Of a DNA stretch of 41,664 bases, positions 1-8,516 are shown in pieces. The stretch covers positions 1-41,664 of the forward strand of contig CAVQQP010000016.1 of the NCBI GenBank assembly GCA_963714995.1, in the 5' to 3' direction. The stretch comes from Prado023 sp963714995. Its GTDB lineage: Bacteria; Actinomycetota; Actinomycetes; S36-B12; CAIYMF01. The notes below the pieces were generated by a model that saw only the letters and a program-made list of their open reading frames with translations, ran no database searches and had not been told where the DNA came from. How positions within the stretch are numbered: position 1 is the stretch's first letter; every line of letters begins with the position of its first letter. Position numbers and translations under genes: made by a program.

Positions 1-26
1 CGATGACGCCCTCGATTGGAGTCCCC

Positions 27-509
27 ATGAGCACCTCCCTTGCCCGCATGACCGGCGCCCTGGCCATGGCCGTGACGATGGGAACGGTCACCGTTCTCGG
101 CTCGGCCACCCCTGCCGCAGCCGCATCGGCCACGACCGCAGCGACGTCCGCTGCCACGGCCGCGCCCACCGGTGAGCGCAACACCAAGGTCTCGCGCAGC
201 ATGAGCGGCATCCGGTCCTCGGCCTACGTCGGCAAGTACTACAGCGCGCGCTACGAGCGCACCCGCAAGTGCATCGTCCGCAAGGAGTCCGGCGGCAACT
301 ACCGGATCGCCTCACGCACCGGCAAGTACCGCGGCGCCTACCAGTTCAACGCGCAGCTGGCCAGTGCGACCGCCAAGAAGATGGGTCGCCGCGACCTGGC
401 CGGCAAGCCGTTCAACACCTGGAGCCGCTTCGACCAGGACAAGGCCTTCTGGACCGTGTGGAACCACGGCCGGGGCCGGGGCCACTGGCCCACCGCCCGC
501 GGCTGCTGA
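27..509 (+). CDS. Secreted lysozyme-like (transglycosylase-like) protein
   Basis: The protein has 160 residues. An N-terminal signal peptide (residues about 1-35, hydrophobic core, Ala-rich AAAA cleavage region) is followed by an Ala/Thr-rich linker and a compact lysozyme-like domain. That domain contains C-I-V-R-K-E-S-G-G-N-Y and G-K-Y-R-G-A-Y-Q-F, the pattern of Rpf/transglycosylase-like domains; the Glu of RKESGGNY is the expected catalytic acid. Two cysteines, one at the domain start and one as the last residue, could form a disulfide. The likely role is cleavage of peptidoglycan outside the membrane. I chose the ATG at 27 because it starts directly before the signal peptide; an in-frame ATG at 3 would add 8 residues. 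No LysM or other wall-binding module is seen. The fold call is firm, the exact substrate is inferred. Confidence 0.75.
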   Translation: MSTSLARMTGALAMAVTMGTVTVLGSATPAAAASATTAATSAATAAPTGERNTKVSRSMSGIRSSAYVGKYYSARYERTRKCIVRKESGGNYRIASRTGKYRGAYQFNAQLASATAKKMGRRDLAGKPFNTWSRFDQDKAFWTVWNHGRGRGHWPTARGC

Positions 510-533
510 CTGCACCCGAGCCCCCGACCGGAC

Positions 534-551
534 GCCACCCGGGTGGGTGGC
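534..551 (+). terminator. Possible terminator hairpin
   Basis: A 7-bp GC stem (GCCACCC / GGGTGGC) with a 4-nt loop lies 25 nt after the lysozyme-like gene. There is no T-tract, so this is only a candidate. Confidence 0.35.
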
Positions 552-598
552 ACGTGGCACCGCTGCTGAGTGGTTCACCCACCTGCGAGGATCAGGGC

Positions 599-949
599 AT
601 GCTGGATGTCCCGCTGGACCGGTTCGAGGAGCTCGTCTCCGAGGCGCTGGACAGCATCCCGGCTGACCTCGCGCGCGTGGTCTCCAACTGCGTGGTCCTC
701 GTCGAGGACGATGTCCCCGTGGGGGCGCCGAGCCTGCTCGGCCTCTACGAGGGCACGCCCCTGACCGAGCGGGGCGAGTGGTACAGCGGCGTGCTCCCGG
801 ACCGGATCACCATCTACCGCAAGCCCATCCTGCGGATGTGCCGGGACGACCAGGACGTGGTCGACGAGGTGCGGATCACCGTGATCCACGAGATCGCGCA
901 CCACTTCGGGATCGACGACGACCGCCTCCACGAACTCGGCTGGGCCTGA
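599..949 (+). CDS. Zincin-like metallopeptidase family protein (HExxH)
   Basis: A 116-residue protein starting MLDVPLDRFEELV. The C-terminal part carries I-H-E-I-A-H-H-F-G-I-D-D-D-R-L-H-E-L-G-W. This matches the small possible-zincin family (formerly DUF1025), in which HExxH plus a distal His or Glu binds zinc. There is no signal peptide, so it is expected in the cytoplasm. The length is typical for the family, whose substrate is unknown. The ATG at 599 fits the family N-terminus; a longer in-frame ORF from 269 overlaps the previous gene and its extra part looks like out-of-frame translation. No operon partner is evident: the next gene starts 96 nt on with its own promoter-like hexamer. Confidence 0.8.
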   Translation: MLDVPLDRFEELVSEALDSIPADLARVVSNCVVLVEDDVPVGAPSLLGLYEGTPLTERGEWYSGVLPDRITIYRKPILRMCRDDQDVVDEVRITVIHEIAHHFGIDDDRLHELGWA

Positions 950-1012
950 GCAGCACCGGTGCCTGCCCGGCGGGACCGCCCTTCCGGCGGGCGCAGGTGC
1001 AGGGGGCGTCAA

Positions 1013-1018
1013 TAGGCT
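1013..1018 (+). promoter_or_regulatory. Candidate -10 (TAGGCT) for the phosphofructokinase operon
   Basis: TAGGCT matches the actinobacterial TAnnnT -10 pattern, 27 nt before the ATG at 1046. A Shine-Dalgarno GGGAGG at 1035-1040 sits 5 nt before the start. No clear -35 is visible. Confidence 0.4.
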
Positions 1019-1045
1019 GGGGACACGCCGCTCTGGGAGGTTCGC

Positions 1046-3265
1046 ATGGCCCCGACCGAAGAACGCCGCAAGGCCCTCGCCGTCCTGACATCCGGGGGTG
1101 ACTCCCAGGGGATGAACGCGACGGTCCGGGCCGTGGTCCGCACCGCGATCGCCAACGGCGCCGATGCCTACGCCGTGTACGAGGGGCTGCAGGGGCTCGT
1201 CGACGGCGGTGACCGGATCCAGAAGTTCGACTGGAACTCGGTCGGGTCGATCATGCACCTGGGCGGGACGGTCATCGGCACGGCCCGGTCGGCGGACTTC
1301 CGCGAGCGACAGGGCCGGCTGCGGGCGGCCCGGAACCTGGTCGAGCGCGGGATCGACCGGCTGGTGGTCATCGGTGGCGACGGATCACTGACCGGCACCG
1401 ACATCTTCCGGTCGGAGTGGTCGGGGCTGCTCGAGGAGCTGGTCGAGACCGGCAGGATCAGCGCCGAGCAGGCCCGGGACCACGAGCAGCTGGTCATCGC
1501 CGGAGCGGTCGGCTCGATCGACAACGACATGGTCGGCACCGACAAGACGATCGGCGCCGACACGGCCATGCATCGCATCATCGAGGCGATCGACGCCCTG
1601 GCCTCGACCGCCTCCAGCCACCAGCGCTCGTTCGTCGTCGAGGTGATGGGCCGCCACTGCGGGTACCTCGCGGTCATGTGCGCCATCGCGGGCGGCGCGG
1701 ACTACGTGCTGATCCCGGAGGTCCGACCGGGTCCCGGATGGCAGGACGCCCTGGTGGCGCGCCTGGCGGCCGGTCGCGCCGCGGGACGCCGGGACAACCT
1801 GGTGATCGTGGCCGAGGGCGTCTCCGATGAGGACGGCCAGCCGGTGACCTCCCAGATGGTCGCCGACCTGATCACCGAGCGGCTCGGGGAGGACACCCGG
1901 GTCACGATCCTCGGCCACGTCCAGCGTGGCGGTGCGCCGACGGCCTACGACCGCTGGATGCCCACGCTGATGGGGCACGCGGCGGCGCTGGAGGTCCTCG
2001 GTGCCGGCCCCGACCACGTCTCGCAGCTGATCGGGATCCACAACAACCGGGTCTCCCGGATGCCGCTGATGGAGGCCGTCGCCGCGACGCAGGCCATCCC
2101 ACGCATGATCGAGGCCGGCGACTACGCCGGCGCGATGGCCGCGCGCGGCGACTCCTTCACCGGGATGTTGCGTGTCTTCGACGGGGTGGCCCAGCCCGAG
2201 CCCATGTTCCCGGGGCAGGGGACGCGCATCGCCATCATCCATGCCGGTGGCCTCGCGCCGGGGATGAACGCGGCCGTCCGGGCAGCCGTCCGGTTCGGCA
2301 TCTCACGCGGGCACTCGATGGTGGGCATCCGCGGGGGCTTCCCCGGGCTGCTCACCGACCAGGTGCAGGACCTCGACTGGGCCGCCGTGGAGGGCCTCGT
2401 CGGCCTGGGCGGCGCCGAGCTGGGCACCAGCCGTGCGACGCCGCGGACCGAGGACTACGCCGCCGTGGGCGAGGCGATCCAGCGCAACAAGATCGACGGC
2501 CTGCTGGTCATCGGCGGGCACCGGGCGTACGAGGCGATGTGGCGCCTGCGCGAGCACCGCGGGGACCACCCGGGCCTGCGCATCCCGGCGATCTGCCTGC
2601 CGGCATCGATCGACAACAACCTGCCCGGCTGGGAGATGACGATCGGGGCCGACACGGCCCTGAACGCGATCGTCTCAGCCGTCGACGTCATCAAGCAGTC
2701 CGCCAGCGCCTCGCACCGGGCGTTCGTGGTCGAGACGATGGGGCGCAACTGCGGTTTCCTGGCGACACTGGCCGCGCTGTCGGTCGGCGCCGAGGAGGTC
2801 TACCTCAACGAGGACCCGCCGACCCTGGCCCGGCTCAACGAGGACGTCGCGGAGATGGTGGAGGGCTTCCGGACCGGACGCCGGTTCCACCTGTCGATCC
2901 GCAACGAGCAGGCCAGCGCCGGCTACACCACGGCGTTCCTGTGCCAGCTGTTCGCTGAGGAGTCCAACGGGCTCTTCGATGTCCGGCCGATGGTCCTCGG
3001 GCACCTGCAGCAGGGGGGCAACCCGACGCCCTTCGACCGCGTGCACGCCGCGCGCCTGGCGGCCCACTGCATCGACTGGCTGACCGGGCGGATGCTCGCC
3101 GGCCGGATCGACTGGCACTACGCCACCCTCGTCGACGGGAAGCTGGGCTCGGCCCGGCTCGTGCGGATCTCCGAGGTGTACGACATCGAGAACCGTCGGC
3201 CCAAGGAGCAGTGGTGGATGGCGATGCTCCCGGTGATGGACGAGCTCGCCCGGAGGCCGCAATGA
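1046..3265 (+). CDS. Tandem-domain 6-phosphofructokinase (eukaryote-type fusion)
   Basis: 739 residues made of two consecutive PFK domains; bacterial PfkA is about 320-340. The N-terminal half has TSGGDSQGMN (residues 15-24), GGDGSLTG near 110 and GSIDNDMVGTDKTIGADTA near 155-173, i.e. intact ATP and fructose-6-phosphate catalytic motifs. The C-terminal half, from about residue 392, has AGGLAPGMN, but GGHRAYEA replaces GGDGS and ASIDNNLPGWEMTIGADTA replaces the catalytic loop. That division into a catalytic N-half and a degenerate, presumably regulatory C-half is the arrangement known from eukaryotic PFK. The expected reaction is ATP plus fructose-6-phosphate to fructose-1,6-bisphosphate. The stop overlaps the next start (ATGA), so it heads an operon with the ABM protein and the amidase. 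Phosphoryl donor (ATP or PPi) and effectors are not settled by sequence. Confidence 0.9.
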   Translation: MAPTEERRKALAVLTSGGDSQGMNATVRAVVRTAIANGADAYAVYEGLQGLVDGGDRIQKFDWNSVGSIMHLGGTVIGTARSADFRERQGRLRAARNLVERGIDRLVVIGGDGSLTGTDIFRSEWSGLLEELVETGRISAEQARDHEQLVIAGAVGSIDNDMVGTDKTIGADTAMHRIIEAIDALASTASSHQRSFVVEVMGRHCGYLAVMCAIAGGADYVLIPEVRPGPGWQDALVARLAAGRAAGRRDNLVIVAEGVSDEDGQPVTSQMVADLITERLGEDTRVTILGHVQRGGAPTAYDRWMPTLMGHAAALEVLGAGPDHVSQLIGIHNNRVSRMPLMEAVAATQAIPRMIEAGDYAGAMAARGDSFTGMLRVFDGVAQPEPMFPGQGTRIAIIHAGGLAPGMNAAVRAAVRFGISRGHSMVGIRGGFPGLLTDQVQDLDWAAVEGLVGLGGAELGTSRATPRTEDYAAVGEAIQRNKIDGLLVIGGHRAYEAMWRLREHRGDHPGLRIPAICLPASIDNNLPGWEMTIGADTALNAIVSAVDVIKQSASASHRAFVVETMGRNCGFLATLAALSVGAEEVYLNEDPPTLARLNEDVAEMVEGFRTGRRFHLSIRNEQASAGYTTAFLCQLFAEESNGLFDVRPMVLGHLQQGGNPTPFDRVHAARLAAHCIDWLTGRMLAGRIDWHYATLVDGKLGSARLVRISEVYDIENRRPKEQWWMAMLPVMDELARRPQ

Positions 3266-3549
3266 TCGTGGAGACCGCCACCATCGCGGTGCAGCCCGGT
3301 CGCGAGGACGAGTTCGTCCGCGCCCTGGAGGACGCGAAGCTGGTCCTCGCCCAGGCGCACGGATGGCGGGGCATCACCGTGCACCGCGGCATCGAGCGAC
3401 CGTCCGTGTTCCTGCTCGCCATCACCTGGGAGACCCTCGAGGACCACACCGAGGGGTTCCGCGGCGGCGCGCTCTTCGGGCAGTGGCGTGCCCTCATCGG
3501 CCCCTACTTCGCCGAGCCGCCCGAGGTGGAGCATTGGACGGTCCTGTGA
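3262..3549 (+). CDS. ABM-domain (antibiotic biosynthesis monooxygenase-like) protein
   Basis: A 95-residue single-domain protein starting MIVETATIAVQPGREDEFV. The alternation of short strands and helices, with HGWRGITVHRGIERPSVFLL and WETLEDHTEGFRG, fits the dimeric alpha+beta ABM fold. The fold includes heme-degrading and quinone monooxygenases but is often of unknown role; I see no heme-ligand signature that would make it an IsdG-type enzyme. The ATG overlaps the phosphofructokinase stop (ATGA), and the stop overlaps the GTG of the amidase (GTGA), so the three are probably translationally coupled. A longer in-frame ORF from 3211 is rejected because it runs inside the phosphofructokinase gene. 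Confidence 0.7.
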   Translation: MIVETATIAVQPGREDEFVRALEDAKLVLAQAHGWRGITVHRGIERPSVFLLAITWETLEDHTEGFRGGALFGQWRALIGPYFAEPPEVEHWTVL

Positions 3550-4982
3550 GCGCGGTGCCCCTGCATGAGCTCGGCGCGCTCGAGGCCTCCGACCGCATGG
3601 CCGCCGGGCAGGTGACCAGTCTCGAGCTCGTCGAGCACCTGGTGGAGCGGATCGAGCGCCGCGAGCCCAGCCTGCACGCGCTGATCGCGGTGCATCCGCA
3701 GGCCCGCGAGCAGGCGCGGGCTGCCGACGACCGCCGGGCCGCCGGCCAGTCGCTGGGCCCGCTGGACGGCGTCCCGGTCATCATCAAGGACAACATCGAG
3801 TGCGTGGGCCTGCCCGCGACGGTCGGGTCGCTGGCGATGGTCGGGTCCCCGGCCGAGCGGGACGCGCCGCTGGTCACCCGGCTGCGGGCCGCGGGGATGG
3901 TCGTCCTGGCCGCGGCGAACCTCTCGGAGTGGGCCAACTTCCGGGGCCGGCACTCCACGAGCGGGTGGTCCGGCGTCGGCGGGTTGACGGACAACCCCTG
4001 GGTGTCCGGGCACTCGGCGGGCGGATCGTCGTCCGGCTCCGGGGCTGCCCTCGCCGCGCGCTACGTCCCCCTGGCGGTCGGCACCGAGACCGACGGGTCC
4101 ATCACGTGCCCCGCCTCCCTGTGCGGGGTCGTGGGGCTCAAGCCCACCGTGGGCACGGTGCCGGTCGAGGGGGTGGCCCCGATCGCGGCCAGCCACGACA
4201 CACCTGGCCCGATGGGCCGCAGCGTCGCGGACGTCGGCGCCCTGTACGCGGTGCTGGCCGGCCAGCCGCTCGTCGCAGGGGGCCCCGCGGCGCACGAGGG
4301 CCGCCGGCGGTTCGTCCTGGGCGTCCCGCGCCCCTGGCTGTCCGGCGACGCGGCCACCGACGGCCTGTTCGGCGCGGCGGTGGAGGCCCTGCGGGCCGCA
4401 GGCATGACGGTCCTCGAGGTGGACGCGGCGGGTGCCGACGACGAGAGCGCCCGCGACGAGGTGACGGTGCTGGTCCACGAGATGGCCGACGACCTCGAGG
4501 CCTACCTCGCGTCCCGCCCGGGGACAGCCCCGGCCTCGATCGCCGAGGTGGTGGCCTTCAACGCGGCCCACGCCGAGGCCGAGCTGGCCCACTACGGCCA
4601 GGACTACCTGGAGGCCGCAGTCGCGAGCGGCGGGCGCGCGGCGCCCGAGTACGGGGCGGCCCGGGCCCGCAACCTCGCGTGGGCGGTCGACTCCGTGCTC
4701 ACCCCGGCGTTCGCGCACGGTGTCGACGCCCTGATCTCCCCGGCCTACGGACCGGCCTGGCGCAGCGTGCTCGACGGTGGGGACTCGTTCACCGGCGGAC
4801 AGGTCACCTCCGCTCCGGCGATCGCGGGCTGGCCGATCCTGACGCTGCCGATGGGGCTGCTCGACGGCCTGCCCGTGGGACTGAGCATCGTCGGTCCCGA
4901 GCACGGGGAGGACGCCCTGCTGGCGATCGGTGCGGCGGTCGAGGCAGCCCTGGGGTGGTCCGAGCAGCCGCCGGAGGGGTGA
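3546..4982 (+). CDS. Amidase (amidase signature family)
   Basis: 478 residues, the normal size for the family. The Ser-cisSer-Lys triad is visible: Lys in VPVIIKDN (near residue 80), the glycine/serine-rich loop GHSAGGSSSGSGAA (near 155-168), and the nucleophile region ETDGSITCPAS (near 182-192). The enzyme should hydrolyse a carboxylic amide to acid and ammonia in the cytoplasm. The substrate cannot be read from the sequence. The residue pattern and the absence of gatC/gatB nearby make it a stand-alone amidase rather than GatA. The GTG at 3546 overlaps the stop of the ABM gene. What links it to phosphofructokinase is unclear; the overlaps suggest shared transcription only. Confidence 0.85.
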   Translation: MSAVPLHELGALEASDRMAAGQVTSLELVEHLVERIERREPSLHALIAVHPQAREQARAADDRRAAGQSLGPLDGVPVIIKDNIECVGLPATVGSLAMVGSPAERDAPLVTRLRAAGMVVLAAANLSEWANFRGRHSTSGWSGVGGLTDNPWVSGHSAGGSSSGSGAALAARYVPLAVGTETDGSITCPASLCGVVGLKPTVGTVPVEGVAPIAASHDTPGPMGRSVADVGALYAVLAGQPLVAGGPAAHEGRRRFVLGVPRPWLSGDAATDGLFGAAVEALRAAGMTVLEVDAAGADDESARDEVTVLVHEMADDLEAYLASRPGTAPASIAEVVAFNAAHAEAELAHYGQDYLEAAVASGGRAAPEYGAARARNLAWAVDSVLTPAFAHGVDALISPAYGPAWRSVLDGGDSFTGGQVTSAPAIAGWPILTLPMGLLDGLPVGLSIVGPEHGEDALLAIGAAVEAALGWSEQPPEG

Positions 4983-5147
4983 GCGCGGACCCATCACCGT
5001 GCCGCCACTGCCCTTGGGCCCGGAACCCGCGGGACCATCGGCAGGCCGTTTGGGTACCTCCTCCTGTTGGCCCGGATCGGCCATGCGGCAGGCTATGTCC
5101 TGTGCGCCCGCTCGGGGCGCGCCAGGATCAGATGGAGTGCTCATCCC

Positions 5148-6980
5148 ATGACTGTCCCCGGACTCGAGAACCCGCCCACCGAGAACAAGAAGCTGCTGGA
5201 GTGGGTCGAGCAGGTCGCCACCCTCGCCAAGCCGGAGCGCATCGAGTGGTGCGACGGCTCCCAGGAGGAATGGGATCGGCTGACCGAGCTGATGGTCGAG
5301 GACGGCATGGCCGTCCGGCTGAACGCCGAGCTGCGCCCCAACTCGTTCCTGTTCCGCTCGGACCCCTCCGACGTGGCCCGCGTCGAGGACCGCACGTACA
5401 TCTGCTCGCTGGATGAGCAGGATGCTGGTCCGACGAACAACTGGCACGACCCGGTCCACATGCGCACCACGCTCAAGGGCCTGTTCGAGGGCTCGATGCG
5501 CGGTCGCACGATGTACGTCATCCCGTTCTCGATGGGCCCGCTGGGCTCGCCCATCTCCGAGCTGGGGGTGGAGATCACCGACTCCCCGTACGTCGTGGTG
5601 AACATGCGGATCATGACCCGGATGGGCCAGGCGGCTCTGGACCTCATCGGCCCCGATGGCGACTTCGTGCCGGCCGTGCACTCCGTGGGCTACCCGCTGG
5701 CTGACCGGGACGGCAACACCCGTCCCGACACCGCGTGGCCGTGCAACGAGATCAAGTACATCGTGCACTTCCCCGAGACCCGCGAGATCTGGTCGTTCGG
5801 CTCCGGCTACGGCGGCAACGCCCTGCTGGGCAAGAAGTGCTTCGCCCTGCGGATCGCCTCGGCGATGGCCCGCGACGAGGGATGGCTGGCCGAGCACATG
5901 CTGATCCTCAAGCTGACCGGCCCGACCGGGGACGTCAACCACCTCGCTGCGGCGTTCCCGAGCGCCTGTGGCAAGACGAACCTCGCGATGCTCGAGCCGA
6001 GCGTCCCGGGCTGGAAGGTCGAGACGGTCGGTGACGACATCTGCTGGATGCGCTACGGCGAGGACGGCCGCCTGCACGCGATCAACCCCGAGGCCGGGTT
6101 CTTCGGCGTCGCGCCGGGAACGTCGATGAAGACCAACGCCAACGCGATGCGCACGATGTGGGGCAACTCGATCTTCACGAACGTCGCCCTCACCGACGAG
6201 GGCGACGTGTGGTGGGAGGGGATGACCGACGAGCCGCCGGCGCACCTGATCGACTGGAAGGGCCGCGACTGGACCCCTGACTCGCATGAGCCCTCCAGCC
6301 ACCCGAACAGCCGGTTCACCACCCCCGCAGCCCAGTGCCCGATCATCGCCGACAACTGGGAGGACCCGGCCGGTGTGGCCATCGACGCGATCCTCTTCGG
6401 TGGCCGGCGCGCCACGAACGTGCCGCTGGTCAACGAGGCCCGCGACTGGGAGCACGGCGTCTTCATCGGGGCGACGGTCTCCTCGGAGATGACCGCTGCC
6501 GCCGTGGGTGGCCTCGGACAGCTGCGCCGCGACCCGTTCGCGATGCTGCCGTTCTGCGGGTACAACATGGCCGACTACTGGGGCCACTGGCTCAAGGTCG
6601 GGTCCGCCACGGCACCCGAGAAGCTGCCGAAGATCTACCAGGTCAACTGGTTCCGCAAGGACGCCGACGGCAAGTTCCTCTGGCCGGGCTTCGGCGAGAA
6701 CAGTCGCGTGCTGGCCTGGATCATCGACCGGGTCAACGGCGTCGGTGCCGGTGTGGAGACCCCGATCGGCATCGCCCCCGCCCCGGGCGCGCTCTTCCTC
6801 GACGGCCTGGACCTCAGCGAGGAGCAGCTCGCCGAGCTGTTCGCCGTGGACCCCGACAGCTGGCTCTCCGAGTGCATCCTGACCGAGGAGTACTTCGGGC
6901 AGTTCGGCGATGCTGTTCCCGCCGCGATGTACGCCCAGCTCGAGGTCCTGCGCGAGAACCTCGAGGACGCCAAGGGCTGA
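5148..6980 (+). CDS. pckG: Phosphoenolpyruvate carboxykinase (GTP)
   Basis: 610 residues, the standard length for the GTP-dependent enzyme. Diagnostic motifs include the P-loop FPSACGKTN (near 268-276), the PEAGFFGVAPGTSMKTN block near 320-335, and DAILFGGRRATNVPLV, which distinguish it from the ATP-dependent form. It converts oxaloacetate plus GTP to phosphoenolpyruvate and carbon dioxide, the entry to gluconeogenesis in actinobacteria, and may run anaplerotically. The start is the ATG at 5148, which gives the family N-terminus MTVPGLEN. The gene stands alone: 165 nt separate it from the amidase, and a strong hairpin follows it. The opposite strand is open for over 1,100 codons here, but that is a composition shadow. 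Confidence 0.96.
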   Translation: MTVPGLENPPTENKKLLEWVEQVATLAKPERIEWCDGSQEEWDRLTELMVEDGMAVRLNAELRPNSFLFRSDPSDVARVEDRTYICSLDEQDAGPTNNWHDPVHMRTTLKGLFEGSMRGRTMYVIPFSMGPLGSPISELGVEITDSPYVVVNMRIMTRMGQAALDLIGPDGDFVPAVHSVGYPLADRDGNTRPDTAWPCNEIKYIVHFPETREIWSFGSGYGGNALLGKKCFALRIASAMARDEGWLAEHMLILKLTGPTGDVNHLAAAFPSACGKTNLAMLEPSVPGWKVETVGDDICWMRYGEDGRLHAINPEAGFFGVAPGTSMKTNANAMRTMWGNSIFTNVALTDEGDVWWEGMTDEPPAHLIDWKGRDWTPDSHEPSSHPNSRFTTPAAQCPIIADNWEDPAGVAIDAILFGGRRATNVPLVNEARDWEHGVFIGATVSSEMTAAAVGGLGQLRRDPFAMLPFCGYNMADYWGHWLKVGSATAPEKLPKIYQVNWFRKDADGKFLWPGFGENSRVLAWIIDRVNGVGAGVETPIGIAPAPGALFLDGLDLSEEQLAELFAVDPDSWLSECILTEEYFGQFGDAVPAAMYAQLEVLRENLEDAKG

Positions 6981-7003
6981 TCGCACGCTCGACCACGCTC
7001 GAC

Positions 7004-7043
7004 CACGACCGCCCGGTGCCGCACACGGTGCCGGGCGGTCGTG
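7004..7043 (+). terminator. Terminator hairpin after pckG
   Basis: A 13-bp perfect stem (CACGACCGCCCGG / CCGGGCGGTCGTG) with a 14-nt loop starts 24 nt after the pckG stop. There is no U-tract, as is usual in GC-rich actinobacteria. Confidence 0.7.
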
Positions 7044-7071
7044 CGTCTGGCCCGGATGGGAGGATCGGGGG

Positions 7072-8088
7072 ATGGATCAATTCGTTGTGGATCTCCGTGG
7101 GCGCGACTTCCTGCGGGAGGCTGACTTCACCGCGCTCGAGCTCGACGCCCTGATCAACCTGGCGAGCGTCCTCAAGGCCGACCGTGCCGCCGGACGCGAG
7201 CGCCAGCGCCTCACCGGCAAGGTCATCGCCCTGGTCTTCGAGAAGACCTCCACCCGCACCCGCTGCGCGTTCGAGGTCGCCGCCTACCACCAGGGCGCGC
7301 AGGTGACGTTCCTGGACCCGGGCGCCTCCCAGATGGGGCACAAGGAGTCGGCCGCGGACACCGCCGCCGTGCTGGCCGGCATGTACGACGCGATCCAGTT
7401 CCGCGGATCGGACCACGCGATCGTCGAGGAGCTCGCTGCTGCCGCCGACGTGCCGGTGTACAACGGGCTGACCGACACCTGGCACCCGACCCAGATGCTG
7501 GCGGACTTCCTGACGATGCGCGAGCACGCGGGCGGTGCGCCGTGGGCGGATGTCAGCCTGGCCTACGTCGGTGACGCCCGCTACAACATGGGCAACTCGA
7601 TGCTCGTGATGGCGGCGATCATGGGTGCTGACGTGCGGATCGTCGCCCCGAAGGAGCTGTGGCCCTCCGCGGACATCCAGGCGCTGGCACGGGAGCGCGC
7701 GGCCGGCAGTGGGGCGCGGATCCTGCTGACCCAGGACCCGGCCGAGGGTGTCGCCGGGGCGCAGTTCGTGCACACCGATGTCTGGGTCTCGATGGGTGAG
7801 CCGAAGGACGTGTGGGACTCGCGGGTCGAGACACTGCGGCCCTACCGCGTGGACGCCGCACTCATGGCCGCCACGGGGCGCCCGGATGCCCGGTTCATGC
7901 ACTGCCTGCCGGCGTTCCACGATGCCCGGACCGTGGTCGGTCGGGAGGCGGCCGAGCGCTACGGCCTGGCCGACGGGATCGAGGTCTCCGACGAGGTGTT
8001 CCGGTCACCGGCGAGCATCGTGTTCCCGCAGGCGCACAACCGGATGCACACCATCAAGGCCCTGATGGTGGCGACGCTCACCAGCTGA
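7072..8088 (+). CDS. argF: Ornithine carbamoyltransferase (long ArcB/ArgF type)
   Basis: 338 residues. The carbamoyl-phosphate motif STRTR (about 60-64), HPTQ (about 138-141) and the ornithine-loop HCLP motif (about 276-279) are intact. The enzyme makes citrulline from ornithine and carbamoyl phosphate. It is longer than the roughly 310-residue ArgF typical of actinobacterial arginine clusters and resembles the 330-340-residue ArcB or enterobacterial ArgF type (for example the opening GRDFLREADFTALEL). It stands alone, with no argCJBDGH or arcAC nearby, so whether it works in synthesis or in the arginine deiminase route is undecided. The ATG at 7072 is preceded by GGAGG at 7060-7064 and gives the expected N-terminus. 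Confidence 0.92.
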   Translation: MDQFVVDLRGRDFLREADFTALELDALINLASVLKADRAAGRERQRLTGKVIALVFEKTSTRTRCAFEVAAYHQGAQVTFLDPGASQMGHKESAADTAAVLAGMYDAIQFRGSDHAIVEELAAAADVPVYNGLTDTWHPTQMLADFLTMREHAGGAPWADVSLAYVGDARYNMGNSMLVMAAIMGADVRIVAPKELWPSADIQALARERAAGSGARILLTQDPAEGVAGAQFVHTDVWVSMGEPKDVWDSRVETLRPYRVDAALMAATGRPDARFMHCLPAFHDARTVVGREAAERYGLADGIEVSDEVFRSPASIVFPQAHNRMHTIKALMVATLTS

Positions 8089-8096
8089 GACATGCA

Positions 8097-8128
8097 TCGA
8101 CGCCCACCCCGTTGGGAGTGGGCGTCGA
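8097..8128. terminator. Bidirectional terminator between argF and the whiB gene
   Basis: An 11-bp perfect inverted repeat (TCGACGCCCAC / GTGGGCGTCGA) with a 10-nt loop sits between the convergent argF and WhiB genes, 8 nt past one stop and 16 nt past the other. Confidence 0.75.
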
Positions 8129-8144
8129 CGACGTGTGCTGGTGC

Positions 8145-8516
8145 TCAGGCGATCCCGAGGGTGACCGGGGCGACGGCCAGGGCGATCTCATCGGCGGCGG
8201 CGGTTGCGCCCTCGCCACGCTGGCGCGGGAAGTCCGAGAGGTCGATGCGCACGTACACGCGCTCCCGCTCCTCCTCGGTCATGCCGCCCCAGACGCCGTA
8301 CGGCTCGCGGGCGCGGATCGCGTAGTCCGCGCACTCGACGCGCACCTCGCAGCGCGTGCAGACAGCCTTGGCGGCGCGGTCGCGGCGCAGCCGCGCGAGC
8401 CCCCGCTCGTTCTGCGGATGGAAGAAGAGGTCTTGATCCGCGCCGCGGCAGGCGCCCACCTCCTGCCATTCCCATGTGGCATCCATCGGCACCTGGGACA
8501 GGGGCTGCTGCGGCAT
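8145..8516 (-). CDS. WhiB-family FeS transcriptional regulator (WhiB3/WhiD-like)
   Basis: 123 residues with the four cluster-binding cysteines C23, C53, C56 and C62 (CxxC plus two flanking) and the turn motif GVWGG at 74-78. Wbl proteins bind a redox-sensitive [4Fe-4S] cluster and act on promoters, mostly through sigma factor A region 4. The segment WQEVGACRGADQDLFFHP with ERGLARLRRDRAAKAVC resembles WhiB3/WhiD more than WhiB1, WhiB2 or WhiB7; no AT-hook is present. The basic tail QRGEG is short. The start is supported by GGAG 6 nt upstream. A long AT-richer upstream region (8517-8880) fits the long leaders common for wbl genes. Confidence 0.9.
   Translation of the reverse strand: MPQQPLSQVPMDATWEWQEVGACRGADQDLFFHPQNERGLARLRRDRAAKAVCTRCEVRVECADYAIRAREPYGVWGGMTEEERERVYVRIDLSDFPRQRGEGATAAADEIALAVAPVTLGIA

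Noticed and set aside
3504..6986. A 1,160-codon open frame on the minus strand opposite the amidase and pckG
   Set aside because: It is antisense to two firmly identified genes, has Val/Gly/Arg-rich composition with no domain, and is a known effect of high third-position G+C.
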